Source of the DNA: Beijerinckiaceae bacterium
Lineage (GTDB): Bacteria > Pseudomonadota > Alphaproteobacteria > Rhizobiales > Beijerinckiaceae
Direction of reading: 5' to 3'
DNA length: 64,000 nucleotides
Assembly: GCA_027533425.1 (NCBI GenBank)
Contig: JAPZUD010000006.1
Coordinates: 248,001-312,000 of the forward strand
Shown: positions 1 to 10,890 of the stretch, one piece after another
How positions within the stretch are numbered: position 1 is the first letter of the stretch
Layout of the letters: each line of letters opens with the position of its first letter
Translations under genes and position numbers: made by a program
Notes under the pieces: model-generated
Told to the model about the DNA's origin: nothing
Seen by the model: only the letters and a program-made list of their open reading frames with translations
The model's database searches: none

Positions 1-155
1 ACGAGCTTGGCCTGGTCCATCACGAGGCTGATCGTCTCGACGGCCGGCTGCTCGGCCCGCGCCGGCAGGCCGGCCAGGGTAACAGGGACAAGGCCTGCCG
101 CGAGAAACGCGATGGCCCGAACTTGCCGAGAGGTCGAACGCACAAAACCGAACAT
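1..155 (-). CDS. Pilus assembly protein N-terminal domain protein (CpaC/T2SS-T3SS_pil_N-like), 5' part only, runs off the left edge
   Basis: Minus-strand ORF from ATG at 153-155: MFGFVRSTSRQVRAIAFLAAGLVPVTLAGLPARAEQPAVETISLVMDQAKLV. Signal peptide followed by the VMDQAKL start typical of this domain; adjacent to Flp pilins. Confidence 0.6.
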   Translation of the reverse strand, partial: MFGFVRSTSRQVRAIAFLAAGLVPVTLAGLPARAEQPAVETISLVMDQAKL

Positions 156-688
156 CACTGTCTTTCCCGCAAGACCGGAGGGCACAAGGCCCTGCCCGGA
201 TTCCTTTCAGTCTGCCCCAACAGGGTGAATGTTCGGTAAATTTCGATGAAGCCCCGGGACGTTGCCCGGAGGTCGTTCAAATTTGATAGAAATGAATCCG
301 GGCTTGCACCGGCAAAACCCTTGCGATCGGCGGGCCCGGAAACCGGCTTCCGTGAAGAGTGCAGCACCAGAACCAGAATAAGACTGGACCTAGCCGGCCT
401 GCATTTCGTAAGTCTATCTTGATATTTGGAAATCATTTTGATGATAACATTCAGTATTTGAATTCTTTCATTCGAAATTAACCAACATATTGAGGCTCCA
501 ATATTCAGTATTGGTTGAATTTTATCATTTTTAATTATATCGGACACCCAGATGATTACATGATGGAATCATTTTCTGAATTAACCCAGGCGAAAGAATC
601 GGCGGCTAATGTCGGCTTCGGTTCAGACGCACTGGTTCGGAAAGAGCAGGCGATCAGAAACCTGGAGCAACAGAGTAAGGAGCCTACC

Positions 689-862
689 ATGTCGATTTTC
701 AACCGTTTCGTGAAAGACGAGTCCGGCGCCACCGCGATCGAGTACAGCCTCATCGCCGCCCTGATGGCCGCCGCGATCATCACCGCCCTCGGCACGTTCG
801 GCGGCGATCTGAAGACCGCCTTCACCAACATCGGCAACACGCTGAAGAACAACACCAAGTAA
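689..862 (+). CDS. Flp family type IVb pilin (copy 1)
   Basis: MSIFNRFVKDESGATAIEYSLIAALMAAAIITALGTFGGDLKTAFTNIGNTLKNNTK; Flp prepilin motif G-ATAIEY. Confidence 0.95.
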   Translation: MSIFNRFVKDESGATAIEYSLIAALMAAAIITALGTFGGDLKTAFTNIGNTLKNNTK

Positions 863-890
863 GTTCTTCCGGTGCCAACCGGTTCCGAAA

Positions 891-917
891 GGCAGGGCTC
901 GCGCCCTGCCTTTTTCG
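891..917 (+). terminator. Rho-independent terminator after flp copy 1
   Basis: GGCAGGGC-TCGC-GCCCTGCC followed by TTTTT. Confidence 0.85.
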
Positions 918-1110
918 TTTCAGCCGAACATCAATTCGAAGAAAATCACTGATCGCCGATCCTTTAACGAAGCGAAAACGCTGCCGGCAGGCCAGTCGTA
1001 GACTTTTGACCGCTTGCCGATCGAACCAGGGAATTGGCCGGAACGCTGCCCGATGGGTGACCCCGACTCGGGGCCCGGGGGGCTTCTCATCAGGAAACCG
1101 GGTTTCCATC

Positions 1111-1295
1111 ATGTGGATCGCCCATCGTCTTCTTCGCGATCGTTCCGGTGCCACGGCCATTGAAGAGAGAGCCTGATCGCGGCCCTCATGGTCGCCACGA
1201 TCATCACGGCTCTCGACACTTTCGGGGGTGACCGGAAGGCTGCCTTTGCCGATATCGGCAACACGCCGAAGCAGAACAGCAGCACCGTCAGGTAA
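1111..1295 (+). pseudogene. Frameshifted Flp pilin (copy 2)
   Basis: MWIAHRLLRDRSGATAIE, then a net +2 nt shift in GAGAGAGA and a TGA at 1174-1176; the shifted frame continues LIAALMVATIITALDTFGGDRKAAFADIGNTPKQNSSTVR*, clearly homologous to copies 1 and 3. Confidence 0.85.
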
Positions 1296-1325
1296 GGCAT
1301 TCCGGCGCTCGCCGGTGAGGAAAGA

Positions 1326-1348
1326 CAGGGCTTGCGCCCTGCTTTTTT
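1326..1348 (+). terminator. Terminator after the flp pseudogene
   Basis: CAGGGC-TTGC-GCCCTG followed by a T run. Confidence 0.75.
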
Positions 1349-1541
1349 GTTGGCCCGGTCTTCAAACGTGATCTTCATCAAGCGGAAACCCTGATGGAAC
1401 AGTCCCGTCGCAATTCTGGCTTTCTCCGATCCTGTTAAGAATTTCAGACAAGTCGAATGTTATGAAAGATGCATCTTCCTTGGAGCGGAAGAAGCCTTCT
1501 GGAGAACAGAAGGATCGTCAAACAAGATCTGGAGCACAACA

Positions 1542-1715
1542 ATGTCAGTTTTCAAGCGTTTCGCCGCCGATGAATCCGGCGCCACGGCGATCGAATACAG
1601 CCTCATCGCCGCCCTTATGGCCGCAGCGATCATCACGGCTCTCGGCGCTTTCGGCGGCGATCTGAAGACCGCCTTCACCAATATCGGCAACACGCTGAAG
1701 ACCAAGACCAAGTAA
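1542..1715 (+). CDS. Flp family type IVb pilin (copy 3)
   Basis: MSVFKRFAADESGATAIEYSLIAALMAAAIITALGAFGGDLKTAFTNIGNTLKTKTK. Confidence 0.95.
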   Translation: MSVFKRFAADESGATAIEYSLIAALMAAAIITALGAFGGDLKTAFTNIGNTLKTKTK

Positions 1716-1755
1716 GCGGAAGCCTGTCAAAATTGCCGATTGACGGCAACAGAGG

Positions 1756-1781
1756 AGCGGCCCGAAGCGGCCGCTTTTTTG
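1756..1781 (+). terminator. Terminator after flp copy 3
   Basis: AGCGGCC-CGAAGC-GGCCGCT followed by TTTTTT. Confidence 0.8.
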
Positions 1782-1878
1782 TTGCCGGTCACCCTTTGGC
1801 GGATCCGAATGGCTTTCCTTTCGCAAGGCGCCATGGCATGGCCTCGCCGGACGCCAGACCGAGAGGGGGAAGCCGGAC

Positions 1879-2448
1879 ATGCAGCACGAACCCGGATTTC
1901 TCGAGCGTCTCGTGCCGGTCATCGAGACCTATCTCGTCCAGACCGCCGAACCCGGTGAGCATCTCTCGCTGTTGCGATGGCAGGTCGCCGAGCGGCACCG
2001 GCTCGAAAGCCGGGAGACCTATCCCGGCCACCTGACCACGAGTGCGATCATCGTCTCGCCTGACCTCGGCTCGACGCTGCTGATCGACCATCTCACCCTG
2101 AAACGCTGGCTGCAGCCGGGCGGTCATTGCGAGCCGGCCGTGCAGTTCTGGCATTCCGCCCGCCGCGAGGCGGAGGAGGAAACCGGCCTCGCCGCCCTCG
2201 CGCTCCACCCCTGGCATGCCGGCGGCGACACACCCTTCGTGATCGACAGCCATGATGTGCCGGGCAAGGCGGCGCGCGGCGAGCGGCCGCATGTCCATCA
2301 TGACCTGCAATTCCTGTTCGTGGCGGATCCCAAAGCCCCCCTCCTCGCGCAGCTGGACGAGGTAGCCTCGGCACGCTGGCACCCGATCAGCGCGCTGGCG
2401 GAGGTTTCGCCCCGCGCCTTCCGACGGCTCGACCGGCTGGCCGTCTGA
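1879..2448 (+). CDS. NUDIX hydrolase
   Basis: Nudix-box-like QPGGHCEPAVQFWHSARREAEEETGL. Confidence 0.85.
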   Translation: MQHEPGFLERLVPVIETYLVQTAEPGEHLSLLRWQVAERHRLESRETYPGHLTTSAIIVSPDLGSTLLIDHLTLKRWLQPGGHCEPAVQFWHSARREAEEETGLAALALHPWHAGGDTPFVIDSHDVPGKAARGERPHVHHDLQFLFVADPKAPLLAQLDEVASARWHPISALAEVSPRAFRRLDRLAV

Positions 2449-2586
2449 ACCGGATTGTGCGGCAGCGCATCGCCCGGCGTGACTTGACACGAAAAAATCC
2501 GGCTACCCCCTGAAATTTGTCAAAATGCGTCTCTATCTACTGGGTCGCGTTGTCAGGGAGAGACAACCGAGCCAGGGAGCATTCTG

Positions 2587-3300
2587 ATGAATCCGCAAGA
2601 GCGTGCCGTGATCGACGGGATTTTTGAGCGCCTTCGCAATGTCGCGAACCAGCCGCGCGATCCCGAAGTGGAACGCTATATCGCAGACCTTCTCCGCCAG
2701 CAGCCCTACGCACCCTATGCGATGGCGCAGTCCATCTATGTGCAGGAGCAGGCGCTTCTCAACCAGCAGCAGCAGATCGAGCAGCTGCAGGCGGAGAATA
2801 CGCGCCTCCAGCAGCAGGCGCCGGCCGCAGCACCCGCCCAGTCCGGCGGATTCCTGTCCGGCCTGTTCGGCGGCGGCGCACAGCCCCAGCCGCAACGCCA
2901 GCCCGCCGGTGCCGAACCGGCCTATGGCCAGCGCAACCGCGAAATGGCGGCCGCGCCTGGCCCATGGGGCGGCCAGCAGAACCAGCCTGCGCCGGCGGCC
3001 GGCCCCTGGGGCCAGCAGGCCGGTGCCCAGCCGCAGCGCCAGGGCATGGGCTTCCTCGGCACGGCGGCCGCTGCGGCAGCCGGCGTGGCCGGCGGGATGA
3101 TGCTCGGCAACATCCTGTCGAGCGCGTTCGGTGGCGGCGGCGCCCACGCGGCGAGCAACCCGGCACAGAGCCCCGCCGCCGCGCCAGCCTCGCAGCAGGG
3201 TTCCGAATCGGCCCCGCAGGAGCCCGGCTATGACGAAGCCAATTATGACAATGGCGGCGATTTCGGCTTCGATGATGGTGGCGACAGCTACGACGTCTGA
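2587..3300 (+). CDS. DUF2076 domain-containing protein
   Basis: MNPQERAVIDGIFERLRNVANQPRDPEVERYIADLLRQQPYAPYAMAQSIYVQEQAL; Gln/Pro/Ala/Gly-rich C-terminus. Confidence 0.85.
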   Translation: MNPQERAVIDGIFERLRNVANQPRDPEVERYIADLLRQQPYAPYAMAQSIYVQEQALLNQQQQIEQLQAENTRLQQQAPAAAPAQSGGFLSGLFGGGAQPQPQRQPAGAEPAYGQRNREMAAAPGPWGGQQNQPAPAAGPWGQQAGAQPQRQGMGFLGTAAAAAAGVAGGMMLGNILSSAFGGGGAHAASNPAQSPAAAPASQQGSESAPQEPGYDEANYDNGGDFGFDDGGDSYDV

Positions 3301-3328
3301 CCCCCGGATCGCGGGTCGATAAAACAGG

Positions 3329-3356
3329 AAGGGCCCCGGAATCGGGGCCCTTTTTT
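3329..3356 (+). terminator. Rho-independent terminator
   Basis: AAGGGCCCCG-GAAT-CGGGGCCCTT-TTTT. Confidence 0.9.
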
Positions 3357-3385
3357 CTGGCGGCAGGATGAATTCTTCCGCCGGG

Positions 3386-4228
3386 TCAGATCACGACAAC
3401 CCGCGTCCCCACGCGGACGCGGCCATAGAGGTCGATCACATCCTCGTTCCGCATGCGGATGCACCCGGAGGACACGGCGCGGCCAATCGTCTCAGGCTCG
3501 TTGGTGCCGTGGATGCGATAAAGCGACGAGCCGAGATAGAGCGCCCGCGCGCCGAGAGGATTGTCGGGGCCGCCCGCCATATGGCGCGGCAGGTCCGGCC
3601 TGCGTTTCAGCATCTGCGCCGGCGGGCGCCAGTCCGGCCATTCCCGCTTCATCGAGACGGTCTTCATGCCGGCCCATTCGAAGCCCGGCCGGCCGACGCC
3701 GATGCCGTAGCGGAGGGCGCGGCCGTTGCCCTTCACGAGATAGAGGAACTTGTTCGGCGTATCGATCACGATCGTGCCGGGCGCATGGTTGCCCGGATAG
3801 GACACTTCCTGCTTCTCGTAGCGTGGGTCGAAGCCGGGCTCGATCGGGGCCGGAGCCCGGTCACGGCGCGGACCGCGCGGGGCAAGGCCCGGCTGGAGCA
3901 GCGGCTCGTCCTCGAGATAGGGGCTCGCCAGCGCATGCTGCTGGGCGGGGCGGGCCGGAACCGGCCGCGTATAGCCCGGCTGCGGCGGCACGTTGTAGAT
4001 CGCGCCGCCATGACGCGGGCCCGGGGCCGCGCCGGTCATCATGAACTCGATGAAGCCGCCGCCGAGATTGCCGCCGCCACGATAGGGGTCAGCCTGGACA
4101 GGCAGCGAGGCCGTCAGGCCGAGGGGCAACAGGGAGACGAGGGTCAGGGCCATGGGGGTGAGGGCCATGGACGCGCCAGCGGTCCGGGCCCGGGGGGCAG
4201 TAGCATTACGAAAACGGGGGTGTTTCAT
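3386..4228 (-). CDS. L,D-transpeptidase (YkuD domain)
   Basis: RIHGTNEPETIGRAVSSGCIRMRNEDVIDLYGRV active-site region (HGTN...SSGCIRM). Confidence 0.93.
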   Translation of the reverse strand: MKHPRFRNATAPRARTAGASMALTPMALTLVSLLPLGLTASLPVQADPYRGGGNLGGGFIEFMMTGAAPGPRHGGAIYNVPPQPGYTRPVPARPAQQHALASPYLEDEPLLQPGLAPRGPRRDRAPAPIEPGFDPRYEKQEVSYPGNHAPGTIVIDTPNKFLYLVKGNGRALRYGIGVGRPGFEWAGMKTVSMKREWPDWRPPAQMLKRRPDLPRHMAGGPDNPLGARALYLGSSLYRIHGTNEPETIGRAVSSGCIRMRNEDVIDLYGRVRVGTRVVVI

Positions 4229-4530
4229 GATTCATCCTCGCAACCAGGGAGACCCTTTCTGGCTCTCCTGACCGACAGAACATGCGGTCTTCCCCAAGAT
4301 TTCGCGCAAGGAGCCGACTGTTTGGCTAATTTTGTTGGATAACAGAAAGTAAACACGGAATTTTCTGTAAACCATTGTCTTTAGGGTTAATTTTTTATTT
4401 TCAGAAAACCATGCCATTTCACGCCATATTTATGATTAATGAATTATTTCAACAGAATGATGAACGCATGAACCTAAGTTTAACTTGTGGGGGAAAAGAT
4501 CAGACCGAGTGATGCAGAAGGCAAATCCCT

Positions 4531-5328
4531 ATGAGCGATAGTGCACGGCGTTTCCGTATCGAAGGCGGCACCCCCCGGCCGGCCATCAAGATCCCCGCGC
4601 CTTCCTTCGTGATGCCGGAGGCGATCGATCTGGCGCCGGCCGAGCCGGTGGCGATTGTTGCCGGCCAGCAGGCTGAAGCCATTTCTGGTCCGATTCTCGA
4701 GGAATTGCGGGCCCTTCGCTCTCTCGTCGCGCCTCTGCGCGGCATTATCGAGAACCTGAGCGACAATTACAGGACGGAACTGAAGAGCGTCACCAATCTC
4801 CGCGCCGATATCGGCGAGATCGACGAGGCCATCCGCGGCACCAAGAAGGAACTCGCGGCGATCAAGGTCGGCAGCAATATCGGCGGCGTCGATATCGCGG
4901 CGCTGGAACTGACCACCGTGGTCAGCCAGACGGAGCAGGCCACCAACGATATCCTGGCTGCGGCCGAAAACATCGAGACCATTGCCGGTGCCATCCAGAG
5001 CGAGACCACTTTGGACAACGCCAAGGCGCTGGCGGCCGATATCGCGGACCGCATCACCACGATCTACATGGCCTGCAACTTCCAGGACCTGAGCGGCCAG
5101 CGCGTCAGCCGCGTTGTCGACACGCTGAATTTCATCGAGAGCCGGATTCACCGGATGATCGATGCCTGGGGCGGCCTGCAGGCCCTGCATGACCTCATTG
5201 AAGCGGAAATCCAGGTCAAGGAGGAAGAACGCGCGACAGAAGGCAGCGCGGCGCTCCTCACCGGGCCGGTTCCGGTCAATTCCGAGGACCATGTCGACCA
5301 GAGCGCGATCGACGCCCTCTTCAACTGA
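4531..5328 (+). CDS. CheZ-like protein phosphatase
   Basis: ITTIYMACNFQDLSGQRVSRVVDTLNFIESRI contains the DxxxQ-type active-site motif (DLSGQ); C-terminus DHVDQSAIDALFN. Confidence 0.8.
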   Translation: MSDSARRFRIEGGTPRPAIKIPAPSFVMPEAIDLAPAEPVAIVAGQQAEAISGPILEELRALRSLVAPLRGIIENLSDNYRTELKSVTNLRADIGEIDEAIRGTKKELAAIKVGSNIGGVDIAALELTTVVSQTEQATNDILAAAENIETIAGAIQSETTLDNAKALAADIADRITTIYMACNFQDLSGQRVSRVVDTLNFIESRIHRMIDAWGGLQALHDLIEAEIQVKEEERATEGSAALLTGPVPVNSEDHVDQSAIDALFN

Positions 5329-6787
5329 CACCGCGGCGCGGCAGACGGATCTGCCGCACCCCCGCAAGATCGACAAGCCAGGCGGCCAGCCCGAAGCCGG
5401 CCGCCCCGAACCCGATGGCGCCCAATGCCGCCAGAAGTCCGCTATCCCACTGACGGACAAGCGCAACCGGCAGCACCATGGTGAGAATCGCCACGGTCAG
5501 CTTGCCGAGAAAACGCGGCGACGGCGCCTGATATCCGGGGCTTCTGGCGGCGAGGAACAGCAACCCCACCGCCATCGAGGCCGCAAGAACCAGACCGATC
5601 CCGGCAATGCCTGCCCCGCCCATGCGGGCTGGCCACAGGGCCAGCACCCCGCCGCCCATGGCCGCAAGCACCACAACCGCCATCGCGGTAACCGGCAGGG
5701 TCCGGGTCCGTGCTGCCAGCTGCGCATAAGGGTGCACCGCATATTGGATCAGCGCGTACAGGAAGATCCCTGGCGTCAGCAGCATCACGGCATGCCCGAA
5801 CGGGCCCCGGAAATCCGGCCGCACCAGCAGGACCTCCAGCGCGTCGATGACGAGGAGCAGCCCGAGCGCCATCGCCAGAAGAAGCGACAGCACCATCTCC
5901 TGATTGCGCCCCAGCTGCGCCTGTCCGGCCTCGGGGCCGTTCTCACGCGCGGCCTGCACGGCCCGCTGGAACAGCCACAGATCGAGCGCGGAACCGAAGG
6001 TCGTGAAGAGTTTCAGCACGAAATCGAGCGCGAGGCTGACCTGCCCCGCCAGGGCGAGGCCTCCGGTCAGGGCCGCCCAACTCCGTAACCCGAAGAACAG
6101 GGCGAGATAGAGGAGGTTCGTCACCACGATCGGCCCGGAATAGCCGGCCATGGTGAAAAGCGATGGCAGCGGGGGTGCCGGCTCCGCCACCTCTCCGGGT
6201 TGGATTCGAGCCGCTTCGAGGTGCCATGCCGCGACAGAAGCGACCAGGAGGCTTGCGAAGAGCGCCGAAGCCGCCGCTTCGGCCGTTCCCCCGAGGCCGG
6301 CAGCCAGCGGCACGAGGGTGATGCCGAGCGCGTTCCGGACGAGGAGGACACTGGCATAATCCCCCTCGCGGAACCGGGCGCGCAGCATCGCCGCGACAAG
6401 ATCGAGGAATCCGGCCCCGAGCGCCAGCCCGACACCGAGCGCCGCGAGCGCGGGCCGCCCGCCGGGGAGCAACGGCCAGGCCAGTGCGGCCACCAGCAGT
6501 GCCAAGGCCACCGAGGCCAGGAAGGCAAGGATCAGCCGGCGCCGCAGCCCGGCCGCCCCGGCATGGAAGAACCGCGTTGCAGCGAGGCGCAGCCATTCGA
6601 AGCACAGGGTCTGCAGCAGGATGCCCGCCGCCACGGCCAGCGCATAGGCGCCGAATTCCGCCGGGCCAAGCAGCCAGGCGACAACCAGCCCGAGCAGGAA
6701 CTGCACAAGCGCGGACAGGACAAAGGCAGCAGACATTCCCATGCCGCCAATCTCCCTTATGGGCCACAAATGGCAAGCCCGGCGCAA
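5321..6787 (-). CDS. Polytopic polysaccharide flippase/biosynthesis-like membrane protein
   Basis: About 12-14 hydrophobic segments, oligosaccharide-flippase-like; start may be internal (MGMSAAF). Overlaps the cheZ-like 3' end by 8 nt. Confidence 0.7.
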   Translation of the reverse strand: MRRACHLWPIREIGGMGMSAAFVLSALVQFLLGLVVAWLLGPAEFGAYALAVAAGILLQTLCFEWLRLAATRFFHAGAAGLRRRLILAFLASVALALLVAALAWPLLPGGRPALAALGVGLALGAGFLDLVAAMLRARFREGDYASVLLVRNALGITLVPLAAGLGGTAEAAASALFASLLVASVAAWHLEAARIQPGEVAEPAPPLPSLFTMAGYSGPIVVTNLLYLALFFGLRSWAALTGGLALAGQVSLALDFVLKLFTTFGSALDLWLFQRAVQAARENGPEAGQAQLGRNQEMVLSLLLAMALGLLLVIDALEVLLVRPDFRGPFGHAVMLLTPGIFLYALIQYAVHPYAQLAARTRTLPVTAMAVVVLAAMGGGVLALWPARMGGAGIAGIGLVLAASMAVGLLFLAARSPGYQAPSPRFLGKLTVAILTMVLPVALVRQWDSGLLAALGAIGFGAAGFGLAAWLVDLAGVRQIRLPRRGVS

Positions 6788-6868
6788 TCCCCGTCCACCG
6801 CTCCGGTTGCATGCCCCCGGGAGAGCGCCTAGAAAGGCGGCAACGCACGTTTTCGCACTGGCTCCCCC

Positions 6869-7675
6869 GTGACCTTTCCCGCGCTTCTTCTGGAAGGCGT
6901 GATGCGCTTCGCGCCCGACCCGGTCTTCTGGATCGTCGGGCTCGGCACCATCGCCATGATCGCCTTCTCCAAGGGCGCCTTCGGAGGCGGCGCGGCGTCA
7001 CTTGGCGTGCCCATGCTGTCCTTTTTCATCGATCCGATCGGCGCGGCGATCATCGTGGCGCCGCTCGTCGTGCTGATGGATATGTTCACGCTTCGCACCT
7101 TCGGCCCGGCCAGCTGGTCGAAACCGGATCTGCGCCTGCTTGTCCCCGGGTTGATCGTCGGGCTGGGGCTCGGCTGGTGGCTGTTCGAAACAGTGGATCC
7201 ACGCCTCGTTGGCCTTCTGATCGGCGTGATCAGCCTCGTTTTCGCGGCCCAATGGTTCTGGAAACGGCAGGCCGGGCAGGCGGCCGAGGGCAAGCCACCG
7301 CATCTCGGCCTCGGCCTGCTGGCCGGCGCGACCTCCGGTTTCACCACCTTCATCGCCCATGCAGGCGGGCCGCCCATCGCGATCTATCTTGTCCGGCGCG
7401 GCCTCGACAAACGCCTTTTCGTCGGCACCAACACGGCGATCTTCACCATCGGCAACCTGATCAAGCTGGGGCCCTACGGCCTGCTGATGGCGGCCCGGGC
7501 GGAAACGGCCGCGGCCGCCCTGCTGCTTGCGCCGGTCATCCCGCTGGCGGTGATGCTCGGCATCCGGCTGCATGAGCGCCTTTCCCGCGAGGCGATCCTG
7601 CTGATCACGAACATCCTGCTGGTTCTTGGCGGCGCGCGGCTGGTCTTCGTTTCGGTGAAGGCGCTCTGGCCATGA
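6869..7675 (+). CDS. Sulfite exporter TauE/SafE family protein
   Basis: Polytopic protein with GLLAGATSGFTTFIAHAGGPPIAIYLV motif. Confidence 0.9.
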   Translation: MTFPALLLEGVMRFAPDPVFWIVGLGTIAMIAFSKGAFGGGAASLGVPMLSFFIDPIGAAIIVAPLVVLMDMFTLRTFGPASWSKPDLRLLVPGLIVGLGLGWWLFETVDPRLVGLLIGVISLVFAAQWFWKRQAGQAAEGKPPHLGLGLLAGATSGFTTFIAHAGGPPIAIYLVRRGLDKRLFVGTNTAIFTIGNLIKLGPYGLLMAARAETAAAALLLAPVIPLAVMLGIRLHERLSREAILLITNILLVLGGARLVFVSVKALWP

Positions 7676-8559
7676 TCGCCCGCCTGCCACCAATGGCTTT
7701 GGCCATCCTCGCCATTGGCGTGCTGAGTGCCATGGATGTGCTGATCAAGATCGTCGGCGCGCGCTACCCGACGGTGCAGCTCGTCTTCCTGCGTTTCGCC
7801 TTCGGCCTTGTCGTCGCCGGCAGCCTCTGGCTCTGGATGCAACCCGGGAGGCCCAGCCGCGAGGCCGTGAAGGCCAATCTCCTGCGCGGGGTGATCGGGC
7901 TCGTCACGGCGACGAGCTTCTTCTACGCCTTGCAGACTCTGCCCCTGGCCGAGACCATCGCCTTCTCCTTCCTCTCGCCGCTCTTCCTGACGGCCTTCGG
8001 CATCCTCCTTCTGAAAGAGAAGCTGGTGCCGCGGCTTCTGGTCGGCCTCGCCATCGGCTTCGGCGGCATGGTCGTCATGGTGCTTGGCCAGGGCGCCGGC
8101 GGCCGATCCCTGCCTCTGCCGGGCGTGCTGGCGGCGATCGGCTCCGCCGTGACCTACGCGCTCTCGCTCACCCTCCTGCGCCAGCGCGCGCAGCAGGATG
8201 CGCTGATCACCATTGTTGCCTTCCAGCACGTCGTCCCGGCGGTGCTGATGGCGGCCCCCGCCGCCGCGTTCTGGGTCCCGCCGCCCGGATGGGACATCGC
8301 GATCTATGCCTGCATCGCCGTGATGGGCGTGGCCGGGCACCTGCTGATGGGCATGGCCTTCAAACGGGCCGAGGCCTCGAAGCTTGCGGTGGCGGAATAT
8401 TCCGCCCTCATCTATGCGGCCGTGCTCGGTTTCGTCGTTTTCGGCGAAATCCCCGGCCTGGCCACCCTTGCCGGCACGCTGCTGATCGTCGCCGGCACCG
8501 CGTTAGCCATGCGCGAACAAAAAACTGCCGGCGCGCCGCCGATCGATCCTGGCCCGTGA
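7672..8559 (+). CDS. DMT family (EamA) transporter
   Basis: Ten-TM EamA repeat pattern; 4-nt overlap with the upstream gene. Confidence 0.9.
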   Translation: MIARLPPMALAILAIGVLSAMDVLIKIVGARYPTVQLVFLRFAFGLVVAGSLWLWMQPGRPSREAVKANLLRGVIGLVTATSFFYALQTLPLAETIAFSFLSPLFLTAFGILLLKEKLVPRLLVGLAIGFGGMVVMVLGQGAGGRSLPLPGVLAAIGSAVTYALSLTLLRQRAQQDALITIVAFQHVVPAVLMAAPAAAFWVPPPGWDIAIYACIAVMGVAGHLLMGMAFKRAEASKLAVAEYSALIYAAVLGFVVFGEIPGLATLAGTLLIVAGTALAMREQKTAGAPPIDPGP

Positions 8560-8600
8560 TATCGGCTCTTGACTCCGCGATTTCACGATCCCATATCGCG

Positions 8601-8627
8601 TTAGCACTCAGGTAAAGCGAGTGCTAA
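8601..8627 (+). promoter_or_regulatory. CIRCE element (HrcA operator)
   Basis: Exact TTAGCACTC-N9-GAGTGCTAA upstream of groES. Confidence 0.97.
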
Positions 8628-8725
8628 AGATCCAGGCTGCTCCCCGGCAGCCGGCCCGGCGGAACGGTTCCGCCAGCCAGTGGCAGCCGGGGCGGCCCCC
8701 GAAAATGAAACCCTGAGAGGACACC

Positions 8726-9043
8726 ATGACGAAGTTTCGTCCCCTGCATGACCGTGTCGTCGTGAAGCGCATCGACAGCGAAGAAAAGACGAAGGGCGGG
8801 ATCATCATTCCGGACACCGCCAAGGAAAAGCCCCAGGAAGGTGAAGTGGTCGCGGTGGGCGCCGGCGCCCGTGGCGAAGATGGCAAGCTCATCCCGCTCG
8901 ACGTGAAGGTCGGCGACCGCATCCTGTTCGGCAAGTGGTCCGGCACGGAAGTCAAGATCGATGGCCAGGATCTCCTGATCATGAAGGAATCCGACATCAT
9001 GGGCGTGATCGAAACCGGCGCGGCCTCCAAGAAGGCTGCCTGA
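8726..9043 (+). CDS. groES: Co-chaperonin GroES
   Basis: [45 protein letters not shown]. Confidence 0.98.
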   Translation: MTKFRPLHDRVVVKRIDSEEKTKGGIIIPDTAKEKPQEGEVVAVGAGARGEDGKLIPLDVKVGDRILFGKWSGTEVKIDGQDLLIMKESDIMGVIETGAASKKAA

Positions 9044-9083
9044 GGGCTTCGGACCACCCCCCGTTACAACAATCCAGGAGTAA

Positions 9084-10806
<1,723 letters not shown>

Positions 10807-10826
10807 ATTCTTCGCCAAAGAAAACG

Positions 10827-10853
10827 AAAGGCCCGGGCAACCGGGCCTTTTTT
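10827..10853 (+). terminator. groESL terminator
   Basis: AAAGGCCCGG-GCAA-CCGGGCCTTT-TTT. Confidence 0.9.
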
Positions 10854-10890
10854 GTGATCTCGGCCCCCTTACGGCGGTTGATCTTGCCCC

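Noticed and set aside
7-228. 73-aa plus-strand ORF at the left edge
   Set aside because: Overlaps, on the opposite strand, the signal peptide of the pilus-assembly gene and has no plausible protein features.
1160-1176. Phase variation of flp copy 2 through the GAGAGAGA tract
   Set aside because: The tract is only about 4 dinucleotide units and the restored protein would still have Glu in place of the conserved Tyr of the Flp motif; simple decay is more likely.
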